Part shown: positions 1-6,666 of the stretch, piece by piece
Numbering within the stretch: position 1 is the first letter of the stretch
Layout of the letters: the number at the start of each line of letters is the position of its first letter
NCBI GenBank assembly: GCA_022826515.1
Contig: JAJDUT010000084.1
Location: 1-23,871, forward strand
Origin: Candidatus Latescibacterota bacterium
GTDB lineage: Bacteria > Latescibacterota > UBA2968 > UBA8231
Direction of reading: 5' to 3'
DNA: 23,871 nt
The notes under the pieces: generated by a model
Databases searched by the model: none
What the model saw: only the letters and a program-made list of their open reading frames with translations
What the model was told of the DNA's origin: nothing
Made by a program: the position numbers and the translations under genes

Positions 1-33
1 CAATCGGTTATATACCTGTTCGCTGCTGCTCAT
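1..33 (-). CDS. N-terminal fragment of a gene downstream of cas10, possibly a RAMP (Csm3-like) subunit
   Basis: Eleven codons (MSSSEQVYNRL) start at an ATG at 33-31 and run off the left edge. The start is supported by a strong Shine-Dalgarno sequence, AGGAGG at 44-39, five bases before the ATG. The gene lies 64 nt downstream of a Csm2-like frame and cas10 on the same strand, where type III-A operons usually encode the Cas7-like backbone subunit Csm3. A YNRL stretch near the start is compatible with RAMP proteins, but eleven residues cannot establish the family. The identity rests on context only. Confidence 0.4.
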   Translation of the reverse strand, partial: MSSSEQVYNRL

Positions 34-38
34 AAGGC

Positions 39-44
39 CCTCCT
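39..44 (-). promoter_or_regulatory. Ribosome binding site of the edge gene
   Basis: AGGAGG on the minus strand, five bases upstream of the ATG at 33-31. It is one of the best Shine-Dalgarno matches in the window and is the main reason for calling the partial gene real. Confidence 0.7.
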
Positions 45-97
45 TTGATCTTAGGCGGTTAAAAGAGAGCTATAAACTATGGGCAGCAGCCCTATTT

Positions 98-316
98 TCA
101 AAAGTGTAAGGGAATCAGACCACTTCTAACACTTTGCTTGGAAACGAAGTCAGATTGAAGATAGCTTCGCCCTTGGTTATCAGTCTCGAAATACGAGACT
201 GGGAATTTTGGCAGGTCCTCCCTTGGCGGTTTGTTACGACCACCTCCGCGACCTCGCCGTTCTCGTTGTTCAGATTGAAAACCCGCCTTTTTCATAGCAT
301 CCTCCATGCTAGTCAT
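98..316 (-). CDS. Short Csm2-like protein, probably truncated type III small subunit
   Basis: The 72-residue frame starts at ATG 316, overlapping the last codons and stop of cas10 (ATGAC-TAG), so it is translationally coupled to it. It has an Arg/Gly-rich N-terminal stretch (RERRGRGGGRNKP), then a YFETDNQGRSYL segment resembling the YF-D-x-x-G-x-x-R-P-E entry seen near the start of Csm2 proteins. It stops just after, where the helical small-subunit domain would begin. Csm2 is normally about 110-150 residues, and only about 60 nt remain before the next start, so the missing part is not nearby in another frame. In type III complexes Csm2 lines the target RNA without catalysis. The family call is tentative. 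It could instead be an unrelated small basic protein. Confidence 0.45.
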   Translation of the reverse strand: MTSMEDAMKKAGFQSEQRERRGRGGGRNKPPREDLPKFPVSYFETDNQGRSYLQSDFVSKQSVRSGLIPLHF

Positions 317-1790
317 CGCGTCCTTCCTTTCGCGGTCGTGTTGCCAACAAACCATAACGGAGACTCGCCGCCAATTCGCTTACGCGCTGTTCATCGCGCT
401 CTAGATATTCAATCACATGGTTCGCCCAGCGACGAAAGTCGGAGTGGCGTCGATGCACGTTGCGCTCAATCTGATAAGCCCAGCGGGCCGCACTCAAAGA
501 CTTGCCGCTCTCCGCGAGACGCAACAAACGATGCAGTAGCGAGCGAGGTGCCACTCCACTCTCAACCCAGTCCGCTAGCTGCTTGCCATCGCCTACTACA
601 GATTCGTGCTGCTTCCAACTCCAATCCGCCCCGAGGGCGGCGCACCGATTCTTGCCCGGACATTGCTTGGCTGACTCCAAGAGTTCCTCCGCACGCTCCA
701 CTGCGTGGCGGATCGGTACGCGGTAAGGGGTTAGAGCGACTCCAGCGCTTAAAGTCAGCGGTGAATACTCTTGGGCCGGCCCTGCCTCAAACTCTCTTGC
801 CAGAAATCCGGCAAAGTCGAGTACGACATCCCAAGGGCCAACGAGCAGTAGATCATCCCCGCCGGCATACAGCGTATAGATCAAAGGCCATGACTCTTCC
901 AACAATTCCTGAATTGTCTGTCCAAAGAACTCGTGCAGACTGTAACTGAAAGATCGCAGCCGGTTATACGACGGGTCTTCTCCGGCAACTTGTCCGACCC
1001 GGACGCCCATGTCGTCCACATCGGCTTTCAGCACAGCTAGGCGATGGTCGCTACGGGCTTGCTCTGCGATCTCTTGGAATGTCAGCGGTTCTCTGGAATC
1101 GGGATGACGCGGTATCCAACGGCCCACGCGAAAGGATTCCGGCGTCTGGCTGTTCACGTTCTCAAAGCTGACGCCTAGCGCTCGCACCGATCCGCCACCG
1201 GGGCGCATCCACTTCCACCGTGTCAGCTTTTCACCGAGTCTGCGGGTCTCCAGACAGCTTTTGCAATGTAGAACCTTCTCACCTTCATCCTGTATAACTT
1301 GGCTTCCCGGAGACTGGCGACAGATGTCGCACGGTTTACCAAACGGCTTGTCAAGTGGAGGTTGACTCCAACCCTCCGGGCTCCAACCGTCAGTGCTTTG
1401 CAGGATGGACGCTCCTATACGGCGCTTCTGCACTTCCAGATGAGCGCGGGCGGCGAGTGGCTTCTTACCCCAGCCCAGCGAGAACTGGACTTCTCCGCCG
1501 GATTCATCCCACAGCTTGCGTTGCAAGCCGGAACGGATTTCCTCAAGGCGAACTGGATCGGTAGCAGGTGGAATCCTTATCAGAAAACCACCTCCACCCC
1601 GGACAAGTACATCATCGTCGGCAATACGCAAACGTTCCTTTATCGTCCAAAGTGCAGCATGTTCAAAAAGTTCAAGCAGGAAAGATCGGGCTCGCAAACG
1701 CTTCGCCTGTGCCTTGCCCGCGCTTTTGACACCCAGCACATAACGCTGGATTCCAGAAAAATCACCAGCCAAATAGACTGCTTTGCTCAT
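309..1790 (-). CDS. cas10: Cas10/Csm1, HD-less type III CRISPR signature protein with intact GGDD cyclase
   Basis: The 493-residue protein begins directly in the first palm domain, with the Csm1-type motif GDFSGIQRYV (residues 9-18). A treble-clef zinc site (C154, C157, C176, C179) follows. The second palm has a metal motif DVDDMG (257-262), the catalytic GGDD (310-313) and CPGKN (377-381), and the C-terminus is helical. Known Cas10 proteins with GGDD make cyclic oligoadenylate from ATP when the complex binds target RNA. The N-terminal HD nuclease domain of typical Csm1 (about 100 residues) is absent, and the 68 nt between the upstream PIN gene and this start do not encode it. The start ATG at 1790 has only a weak upstream Shine-Dalgarno. 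This predicts signalling without HD ssDNase activity. Family assignment is firm, but subtype III-A rather than III-D is less certain. Confidence 0.93.
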   Translation of the reverse strand: MSKAVYLAGDFSGIQRYVLGVKSAGKAQAKRLRARSFLLELFEHAALWTIKERLRIADDDVLVRGGGGFLIRIPPATDPVRLEEIRSGLQRKLWDESGGEVQFSLGWGKKPLAARAHLEVQKRRIGASILQSTDGWSPEGWSQPPLDKPFGKPCDICRQSPGSQVIQDEGEKVLHCKSCLETRRLGEKLTRWKWMRPGGGSVRALGVSFENVNSQTPESFRVGRWIPRHPDSREPLTFQEIAEQARSDHRLAVLKADVDDMGVRVGQVAGEDPSYNRLRSFSYSLHEFFGQTIQELLEESWPLIYTLYAGGDDLLLVGPWDVVLDFAGFLAREFEAGPAQEYSPLTLSAGVALTPYRVPIRHAVERAEELLESAKQCPGKNRCAALGADWSWKQHESVVGDGKQLADWVESGVAPRSLLHRLLRLAESGKSLSAARWAYQIERNVHRRHSDFRRWANHVIEYLERDEQRVSELAASLRYGLLATRPRKEGRDD

Positions 1791-1858
1791 AGATTACGGT
1801 ATCCAATCGGAATGCACGGCGATGTCAGGAGCTCAACACACGCCGTAAATCCACTATG

Positions 1859-2266
1859 TTATGGAATAACTTCAAAGCCCATCTGTCGGAAATGGTGGTC
1901 CAATGTCAATGCTCGACGGATTCGCAGTTCTCGCATGAGAACAAAGCTGCAGCAGTCGGTAAAGGAGAATTCCTTATCCCGATAGCCGAAGAAAAGTGAC
2001 CGCGCCCGTTCTCTTCGCGGTTCGTCAATAGACTCGATTCGCAGTCGAGCCGAGCCGTCGATTTGCTGCCACCAAGCTTCAGCAGCATTAAGACCAAGGC
2101 GGAACCGGACGGTGGTCAGAGTCTCGTCGATCACATAGTCGGTCGTCGTCAGTACGCCTCCAGACGACAGCCATTGATCCCGAGCTTCTCGTACCGCCGA
2201 ACCCATCGTATCACTACTATCCGCGGCCGCAACCCATGCGGCCGTATCCACGAACATTTGCCTCAC
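1859..2266 (-). CDS. PIN-domain toxin (VapC-like RNase)
   Basis: The 135-residue single-domain protein has the spaced acidic residues of a PIN active site: D7 in FVDTAAW, E48 in IDET, D104 in FSFTDCCS and D123 in ALTLDHHF. Known VapC-type toxins are Mg-dependent endoribonucleases, often cutting tRNA or rRNA, that are held inactive by the partner antitoxin. The ATG at 2266 overlaps the antitoxin stop (ATGA), the usual translational coupling of antitoxin-toxin operons. It lies between the type I-G mini-array and cas10, all on the same strand, so it is embedded in the immune locus. All four acidic residues are present, so it should be active. The RNA target cannot be read from the sequence. Confidence 0.88.
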   Translation of the reverse strand: MRQMFVDTAAWVAAADSSDTMGSAVREARDQWLSSGGVLTTTDYVIDETLTTVRFRLGLNAAEAWWQQIDGSARLRIESIDEPRRERARSLFFGYRDKEFSFTDCCSFVLMRELRIRRALTLDHHFRQMGFEVIP

Positions 2267-2508
2267 CGGTACAGCACCTCGTCATGCCGTGCGGCAGCGT
2301 CCCCCGATTCGGATGCCCCAACGGCCGGGGCTTGGTACAGCGAATCCGATTCCAGTGGCGCGTTTTCGAGCGGTGGACTGCCAACCGGGACGATGTCGAA
2401 AGCCGGACGACTGCGATATATAACGGTAAATCGCTCCCCGTGTCGCACTTTTTTAACGACATCCTGTAGGCGCTCGCGGAGCTGTTTGGCGCTGATCACC
2501 TCTGACAT
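2263..2508 (-). CDS. Phd/YefM-family antitoxin
   Basis: The protein is 81 residues from the ATG at 2508. The in-frame ATG at 2514 is less likely, because the run of six G in AAGGGGGGC (2524-2515) is spaced correctly for 2508 and too close to 2514. Residues 3-45 match Phd/YefM DNA-binding antitoxins: EVISAKQLRERLQDVVKKV, then GERFTVIYRSRPAFDIVPV. The C-terminal 35 residues (PLESDSLYQ and after) are polar and probably disordered, the part that normally wraps the toxin. These antitoxins neutralise the toxin and repress their own promoter. The gene is first in a two-gene operon with the PIN toxin, which it overlaps by 4 nt. Confidence 0.85.
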   Translation of the reverse strand: MSEVISAKQLRERLQDVVKKVRHGERFTVIYRSRPAFDIVPVGSPPLENAPLESDSLYQAPAVGASESGDAAARHDEVLYR

Positions 2509-2520
2509 AGTCATGCCCCC

Positions 2521-2546
2521 CTTCAAGTTTAACTTAAGATAATCTT
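2521..2546. promoter_or_regulatory. Overlapping inverted repeats upstream of the toxin-antitoxin operon, putative antitoxin operator
   Basis: Two adjoining inverted repeats lie just upstream of the antitoxin start. CTTCAAGTTTAACTTAAG (2521-2538) has imperfect arms around a TA-rich centre. AAGAT-A-ATCTT (2536-2546) is a perfect 5+1+5 repeat. Phd/YefM antitoxins commonly bind such palindromes in their own promoter. No convincing -35/-10 pair was found, so the promoter itself is not assigned. Confidence 0.4.
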
Positions 2547-2594
2547 TTCTCAGAAGCGATACAATCTCAATTGGTTCGGGAAAACTCAGGCGCA

Positions 2595-2608
2595 GCAAGG
2601 TACCTTGC
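2595..2608. repeat. Perfect 14-bp palindrome upstream of the toxin-antitoxin operon
   Basis: GCAAGGTACCTTGC is its own reverse complement. It lies between the mini-CRISPR (ending at 2635 in the transcription direction) and the antitoxin start at 2508. It could be an operator half of the toxin-antitoxin promoter or a small RNA hairpin at the end of the mini-array transcript. No T-run follows it, so it is not a terminator. Confidence 0.35.
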
Positions 2609-2634
2609 CCCAGCCTTTGGCCTTGCTTGGAGAG

Positions 2635-2744
2635 GCTTCAATGAGGCCGGGGCGTTTACTCCCCGGAAATCGCTTGCCGTTTTCGTAGGCGACATGGCCG
2701 TTGGTGCTGCTTCAATGAGGCCGGGGCATTGCCACCCCAGAAAC
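2635..2744 (-). CRISPR. Mini-CRISPR: two diverged 36-nt repeats and one 38-nt spacer
   Basis: Repeat copies are at 2744-2709 and 2670-2635, separated by a 38-nt spacer (2708-2671). They agree at 30 of 36 positions. All differences fall in one half, and 19 bases at the other end are identical. Read on the minus strand, each repeat folds as CCGGGG-loop-CCCCGG (one G-U pair in the upstream copy) followed by CCTC and ATTGAAGC, the 8-nt handle typical of Cas6-processed type I crRNAs. The array therefore points the same way as the cas operon and begins 35 nt after the stop of the last cas gene. The single spacer reads as a plausible protein-coding fragment (frame STNGHVAYENGK). No leader is visible, so transcription is probably read-through from the operon. 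Confidence 0.85.
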
Positions 2745-2779
2745 CACCATAACCAACGTCATGAGTTAGCTGTCTTGGA

Positions 2780-3706
2780 TCATGCAGGCACCGCATGTGT
2801 GAAATTGCGATACTTATCCCTAGTAATTCGCTGACTCCGATAAACCTCGACAACGCCTAACGCTAAAAGACTCTTGCGATCCGGTAGAGGCTTTTGCAAC
2901 TCGGCCAAGCTGAGCAGAGACCGCACGACTTCAATACCCAAAGCCCCTTCCCAGATTGGCCACGAGAATAGCACACCTTCATCACGCCGCTGCGAAAAAC
3001 CAGTCGTATGTAAGTGTCGTTCCCTAGGTGCAGTAGGGAAAAGAGGCAGCGCTTCCACGGCGAGACGATTAGCACCGCGCATGGTACGCACTGGATCGCC
3101 CGAAGGTGCTTCCCAACGCAGAGCATACCTGCGGTCGTCCAAAGGATCCCAGCGGAGACTCGGCTTAGGGTCTGAATATTGCCACACCTCAAACAAGGAA
3201 GCACGCAAATGATCGGACTTGGTGCTTTCCACTAGCTCTCGCATGGAGCCGATGAAGTGCTGATGTCCTGCTCCGCTCATGGTGCGCAGCGCCGTGTCCT
3301 GAATGCGTGAGTCCTTCGCGGAGATGGGGAGGCTATCGCAACCAAAGGCGGCAATGAAATCTGCATAGTGCCGATCAGTGAGCTCGGCTGCGTTGGAGGC
3401 GGATTTAGCTACTTGCCTGAACTCCTCACAGTTGATTGTTAGATCATCGGCAAATTTAAACGCATCTTTCATCTCTGTTAGAGCAGGCATGAGTAGTTCG
3501 ATCAAGCTATCCGCTGTAAGCGCTGTATCCCCAAACAATACGGGAGACCAGTGCCCACCCTGCTCTTTCCAACTTATACGCCAGTTCGCCGATGAATTTG
3601 CCTCAGTCGCAATTCGCAAAGTACCAATGGTCGCGAGAAATCCGAGCGGATTGCTGCCGTCGAGTCCGTTGAGCAAAAGTCTCGAGCTTGATTTATTGGC
3701 CGTCAT
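2780..3706 (-). CDS. Putative type I-G small Cas8-like protein (Csb3 / Cas3-extension type)
   Basis: The 308-residue protein starts at ATG 3706 and overlaps the cas3 stop as ATGA. Its N-terminus LLLNGLDGSNPLGFLATIGTLR resembles the opening of type I-G large-subunit-like families (Csb3, Csx17). A conserved-looking block GANRLAVEALPLFP lies around residue 230. No nuclease or helicase motif is visible. In type I effectors the large subunit recognises the PAM and recruits Cas3. Here no separate Csx17 gene is present in the window, so this protein probably takes that place or assists Cas3, to which it is tightly coupled. It is much smaller than typical Csx17/Cas8 (which exceed 600 residues). Membership of the Cas operon is firm; the exact family name is not. 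Confidence 0.65.
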   Translation of the reverse strand: MTANKSSSRLLLNGLDGSNPLGFLATIGTLRIATEANSSANWRISWKEQGGHWSPVLFGDTALTADSLIELLMPALTEMKDAFKFADDLTINCEEFRQVAKSASNAAELTDRHYADFIAAFGCDSLPISAKDSRIQDTALRTMSGAGHQHFIGSMRELVESTKSDHLRASLFEVWQYSDPKPSLRWDPLDDRRYALRWEAPSGDPVRTMRGANRLAVEALPLFPTAPRERHLHTTGFSQRRDEGVLFSWPIWEGALGIEVVRSLLSLAELQKPLPDRKSLLALGVVEVYRSQRITRDKYRNFTHAVPA

Positions 3707-6666
3707 TGTGTCTCCTCCTGTTCGCTCTGCCGCCAATCAGCAAGCCGCAGCAGCGCTTCCAGCCAAGCCAAACCCCACCAGCCATAGCGCCGCACCAGCC
3801 GCCAATAGCGATCCGCGACGCCAGAATCGAGACGCTCAAGATTAGTAGGACCGCACCAGTGCGTCCGTTGGCCGCGCAACTCAAAATCCACATCCACGCC
3901 CTGCTCATCGAATATCACCGGCGCAAACGGCCGACAGTGGCCGTGATGGCTGGCGATTAAATGCAGAACCAAGTCGCGCAAATCGTCCCTTTCCGGCAAA
4001 AGCGCTGACGCGCTTTCTGCTAGGCGCACTGAAAGCAGTTCATGCCGCCCACCTTTGGGATAGCCGGAAGCGGTTCGAGCCTTCTCATAGGCTCCCGGAC
4101 TTCCCGGCATTTCGGCAGACTTGGCGAGAGGCTCTTCGCCCAACCAGCGAGCGCCACCCCGCAACAAAGACTGAAATCGTGGATCGGCCTTGCCTAAATC
4201 GTGTAACAGACCCGCGCAGGCGATAGCTTCGACCAAGTCCTCCGGCAAGCCGCATCCCATAGCATGACGGCGGGCCAACGCTTCGACATCGGGAAGGTGC
4301 CTTAGCAATTTGACGGGACACCCGATACCGGACGCGCTGGCATCGTCCTCATCGCTGAAGCGGTCGGCTTCGCGGGTGAGTTCCGGTATGCGACGGCGTC
4401 CGACAAGCACCAAGCTGTTGCCGCCGACTATGTGAAGTTTCGACCCGGAAAACTCCTTACAGAGTTCGCTCGCGGCTTCCGATAGCCAAGATGGTTCGGG
4501 CGAATTGGAAAGCTCTGTCAGCAGATAGTGCAAGGCATCGTCAAGCTCATCGTCCTCGTATTTTCGTTCCAAATCTTTCAATAACTCACGAGCGGTTTCT
4601 TTGGCCGTAGCAGAATCCGGCCAATCACCCACTAACTTCGGATGCAAGCGGAGGATAGGTTTAGCGCGGGCGAGCAAATAGGCGCGATCACCCACGTCCA
4701 AATCGGCGTCCGGCGGCAGGTCTCCGAGTTGACGCGCTAGCCCCGGATGAGTGACTGGGATCACAATAATATCGCCGGGTCGAATCGCTCTAGGATCCGC
4801 TGTGATGTCCTCGGCTTCTGTCTCGGTTCCCCGCCACCGAACAACCAAGCGTTCCACCGTGGGCGAACCGTTCCCGCGCAGGCTATCCTCAGTTCCGGTT
4901 CCTTCCACATCGGCACTGTCGTCTGCGGCGTCTTCCCCGACCAGCCAACGCTTGAACACACCAACCGGCACCGGGAGCGTCTCGCTACTGCTCGGCGGAC
5001 ACAAGGATAGAAGTTCTAGCGCGGTTTCCTTTTCATCGATCAAGTCCAAATCGGCACGCCAACAGACCTGCACATCCGCCACGCCTTCACGAGGGCCGTG
5101 CAAGAACGGGGCTACGTCGGGCGAAGGTTGTGGCTCCGGTGCTGTCTGCGCCCAGCAATCGACATGGGCGGGGAGCATCACCGGAGCATCGACGGATGGC
5201 GCGTTGAGCGAAGAGTCTCCGTCCGGCAGATAGGCGATTCCAAAATCGACCTCGCCGTTATCGTCCTTGTGCTCATTGAGCCAATTCCAAGTCTTGGTAA
5301 GAGCCTCGCCGTACACGGGGTCGTCCCCTTTGTCGCCTGTTTGGTCTCCGCGTATGAGAATCGCCGCTCGCGCATCAATCTTCCGCCCCATGCGATTCAA
5401 TCGGCCAAAACGCTGGCGTAGGGCATCAAGACTAGCGCACTCGGTCACCAAACCGTCAAAATCAAGATCGGCTCCGACTTCCAAGGTTTGGGTAGCCACG
5501 ACAATCACCGGCTTTGCCAAAGCGCGTTCTTTGGATTGGCTAGACTGGAGAGGTTCTAAGCGTTGTACGACGACCTCTTTGTCAACAGGGCGCATCCGAC
5601 CCGTTAGCAGTACAACGTCAATGTCTTCCCGGCTGCGAAGCAAGCAATAAGTCTCCCGCGCCGTAACAACGCGGTTGACGAACACCACGATAGCGCGGCG
5701 TTCGTCGTTGACCAGCCCCGATGCATCCTCGGCCAAAGCCCTAGCCAGCATACTCGTAGCCTGCTTCCCTTTGGCTTTTTCAACTGTCTTCAGAATGGCG
5801 AGCTTATGTGCTCGTTGACGCTGACCTAGCGGGTGGGTAGGGTCTCGACTTTCTTCAGATAGATCCTCAAATAGGTCCACCCCCGGCGGCGGGGTCGCCG
5901 ACATCACCACCGGATAAAAGGGACGCTCAAGTGGCGTATGCCCCCATCTTTGATAGCGCCGTACCGCTTGCAGAGTTTGCAGGAATGGTTGGGCGCAATG
6001 CGCCTCGTCGAGTAAGACTAGACTGTCGTTGGAGATCAACCCCGCAGCTATCGGCCACGTTTTAGGGCCGCGTCCATAGGCACGAAACAACAGGCGAGAG
6101 CCGATCTGATCAACTGTCGAGGCCACCACCATGGGCTGAAGCGGGCTATTCATCCAAGCCTCTGACCGATACATCCCGCCGCGCAATACATGAGCGGTCA
6201 ACGGTAACTCCCCCGCAAATCCATCCACCCCACCATAGGCAATCTGGCGCAGATTGTCTGCAACGCGCTTGAGGATGCCGTCCTGAGCCTTCTCAAGATG
6301 ATCTACTAGCTGGCGTGCCCGCTCATAAGCTTGGTCCACGATTACGCGCCGATCCACCACGAAAAAGATGCGACGCGGTGCCGTGATGGCTTGCTTCCAA
6401 GCCAACCGAGATGCTTGAGCTGCCAACGCGAATACCGCAATATCTAAGCACGCAGTCTTACCGGCTGCTGTCGGCAAGGCAATGGCTTCGGGCCAAGGAG
6501 CCTCTTCCCGATTCAGCACTCTATCCGCCAAATCCTGCTGCCAAGCGAAAGGCGGATGGCCCCACAACTCTTTGAAGAACTCGGCGAAGTCCGTAGCATT
6601 CAACCGCTTCAATGGGGCCGGGGTATCGCTGCATCGGAAGTCTGCCACGGTCTTAACCTTTTTCAT
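3703..6666 (-). CDS. cas3: Cas3 helicase-nuclease, type I-G form with C-terminal HD domain
   Basis: The 987-residue protein, from ATG 6666, overlaps the csb2 stop by 14 nt. The helicase comes first: Q-motif-like GHPPFAWQ, Walker A LPTAAGKT (about 64-71), DEAH (220-223), a SAT motif, and motif VI QRFGRLNR. A C-terminal HD domain with LLHDLGKAD (H822, D823) follows, the helicase-then-HD order characteristic of I-G. Cas3 is recruited to the R-loop made by the crRNA complex and unwinds and degrades the target DNA. All key residues are present. The conserved part begins around residue 27 (DFAEFF). The segment before it includes a stretch encoded by a CRISPR-repeat-like sequence (6641-6606). A TTG at 6603 is a possible alternative start immediately after that element. 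Confidence 0.93.
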   Translation of the reverse strand: MKKVKTVADFRCSDTPAPLKRLNATDFAEFFKELWGHPPFAWQQDLADRVLNREEAPWPEAIALPTAAGKTACLDIAVFALAAQASRLAWKQAITAPRRIFFVVDRRVIVDQAYERARQLVDHLEKAQDGILKRVADNLRQIAYGGVDGFAGELPLTAHVLRGGMYRSEAWMNSPLQPMVVASTVDQIGSRLLFRAYGRGPKTWPIAAGLISNDSLVLLDEAHCAQPFLQTLQAVRRYQRWGHTPLERPFYPVVMSATPPPGVDLFEDLSEESRDPTHPLGQRQRAHKLAILKTVEKAKGKQATSMLARALAEDASGLVNDERRAIVVFVNRVVTARETYCLLRSREDIDVVLLTGRMRPVDKEVVVQRLEPLQSSQSKERALAKPVIVVATQTLEVGADLDFDGLVTECASLDALRQRFGRLNRMGRKIDARAAILIRGDQTGDKGDDPVYGEALTKTWNWLNEHKDDNGEVDFGIAYLPDGDSSLNAPSVDAPVMLPAHVDCWAQTAPEPQPSPDVAPFLHGPREGVADVQVCWRADLDLIDEKETALELLSLCPPSSSETLPVPVGVFKRWLVGEDAADDSADVEGTGTEDSLRGNGSPTVERLVVRWRGTETEAEDITADPRAIRPGDIIVIPVTHPGLARQLGDLPPDADLDVGDRAYLLARAKPILRLHPKLVGDWPDSATAKETARELLKDLERKYEDDELDDALHYLLTELSNSPEPSWLSEAASELCKEFSGSKLHIVGGNSLVLVGRRRIPELTREADRFSDEDDASASGIGCPVKLLRHLPDVEALARRHAMGCGLPEDLVEAIACAGLLHDLGKADPRFQSLLRGGARWLGEEPLAKSAEMPGSPGAYEKARTASGYPKGGRHELLSVRLAESASALLPERDDLRDLVLHLIASHHGHCRPFAPVIFDEQGVDVDFELRGQRTHWCGPTNLERLDSGVADRYWRLVRRYGWWGLAWLEALLRLADWRQSEQEETQ
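6606..6641 (-). repeat. CRISPR-repeat-like element inside the 5' coding region of cas3
   Basis: The 36 bases align without gaps to the mini-array repeat. On the plus strand, positions 1-18 match at 17 (GCTTCAATGGGGCCGGGG here, with A in place of the tenth base in the array) and the whole element matches at 25 of 36. Read in the cas3 sense direction it ends with CCCCGG-CCCC-ATTGAAGC, that is the 3' stem arm and the full 8-nt handle, while the 5' stem arm has decayed. It sits at codons 9-20 of cas3, just after the csb2-cas3 overlap. It has the same orientation as the mini-array. Confidence 0.75.

Noticed and set aside
134..949. Long open frame on the plus strand opposite cas10
   Set aside because: It has no family resemblance or ribosome site and lies wholly antisense to a well-supported gene; a shadow of codon usage.
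2564..2599. A possible third, very degenerate repeat downstream of the mini-array (ATTGAGAT at 2571-2564)
   Set aside because: It lies at nearly the right distance (71 rather than 74 nt) but only about 10 of 17 bases match near the handle and there is no stem. Too weak to call.
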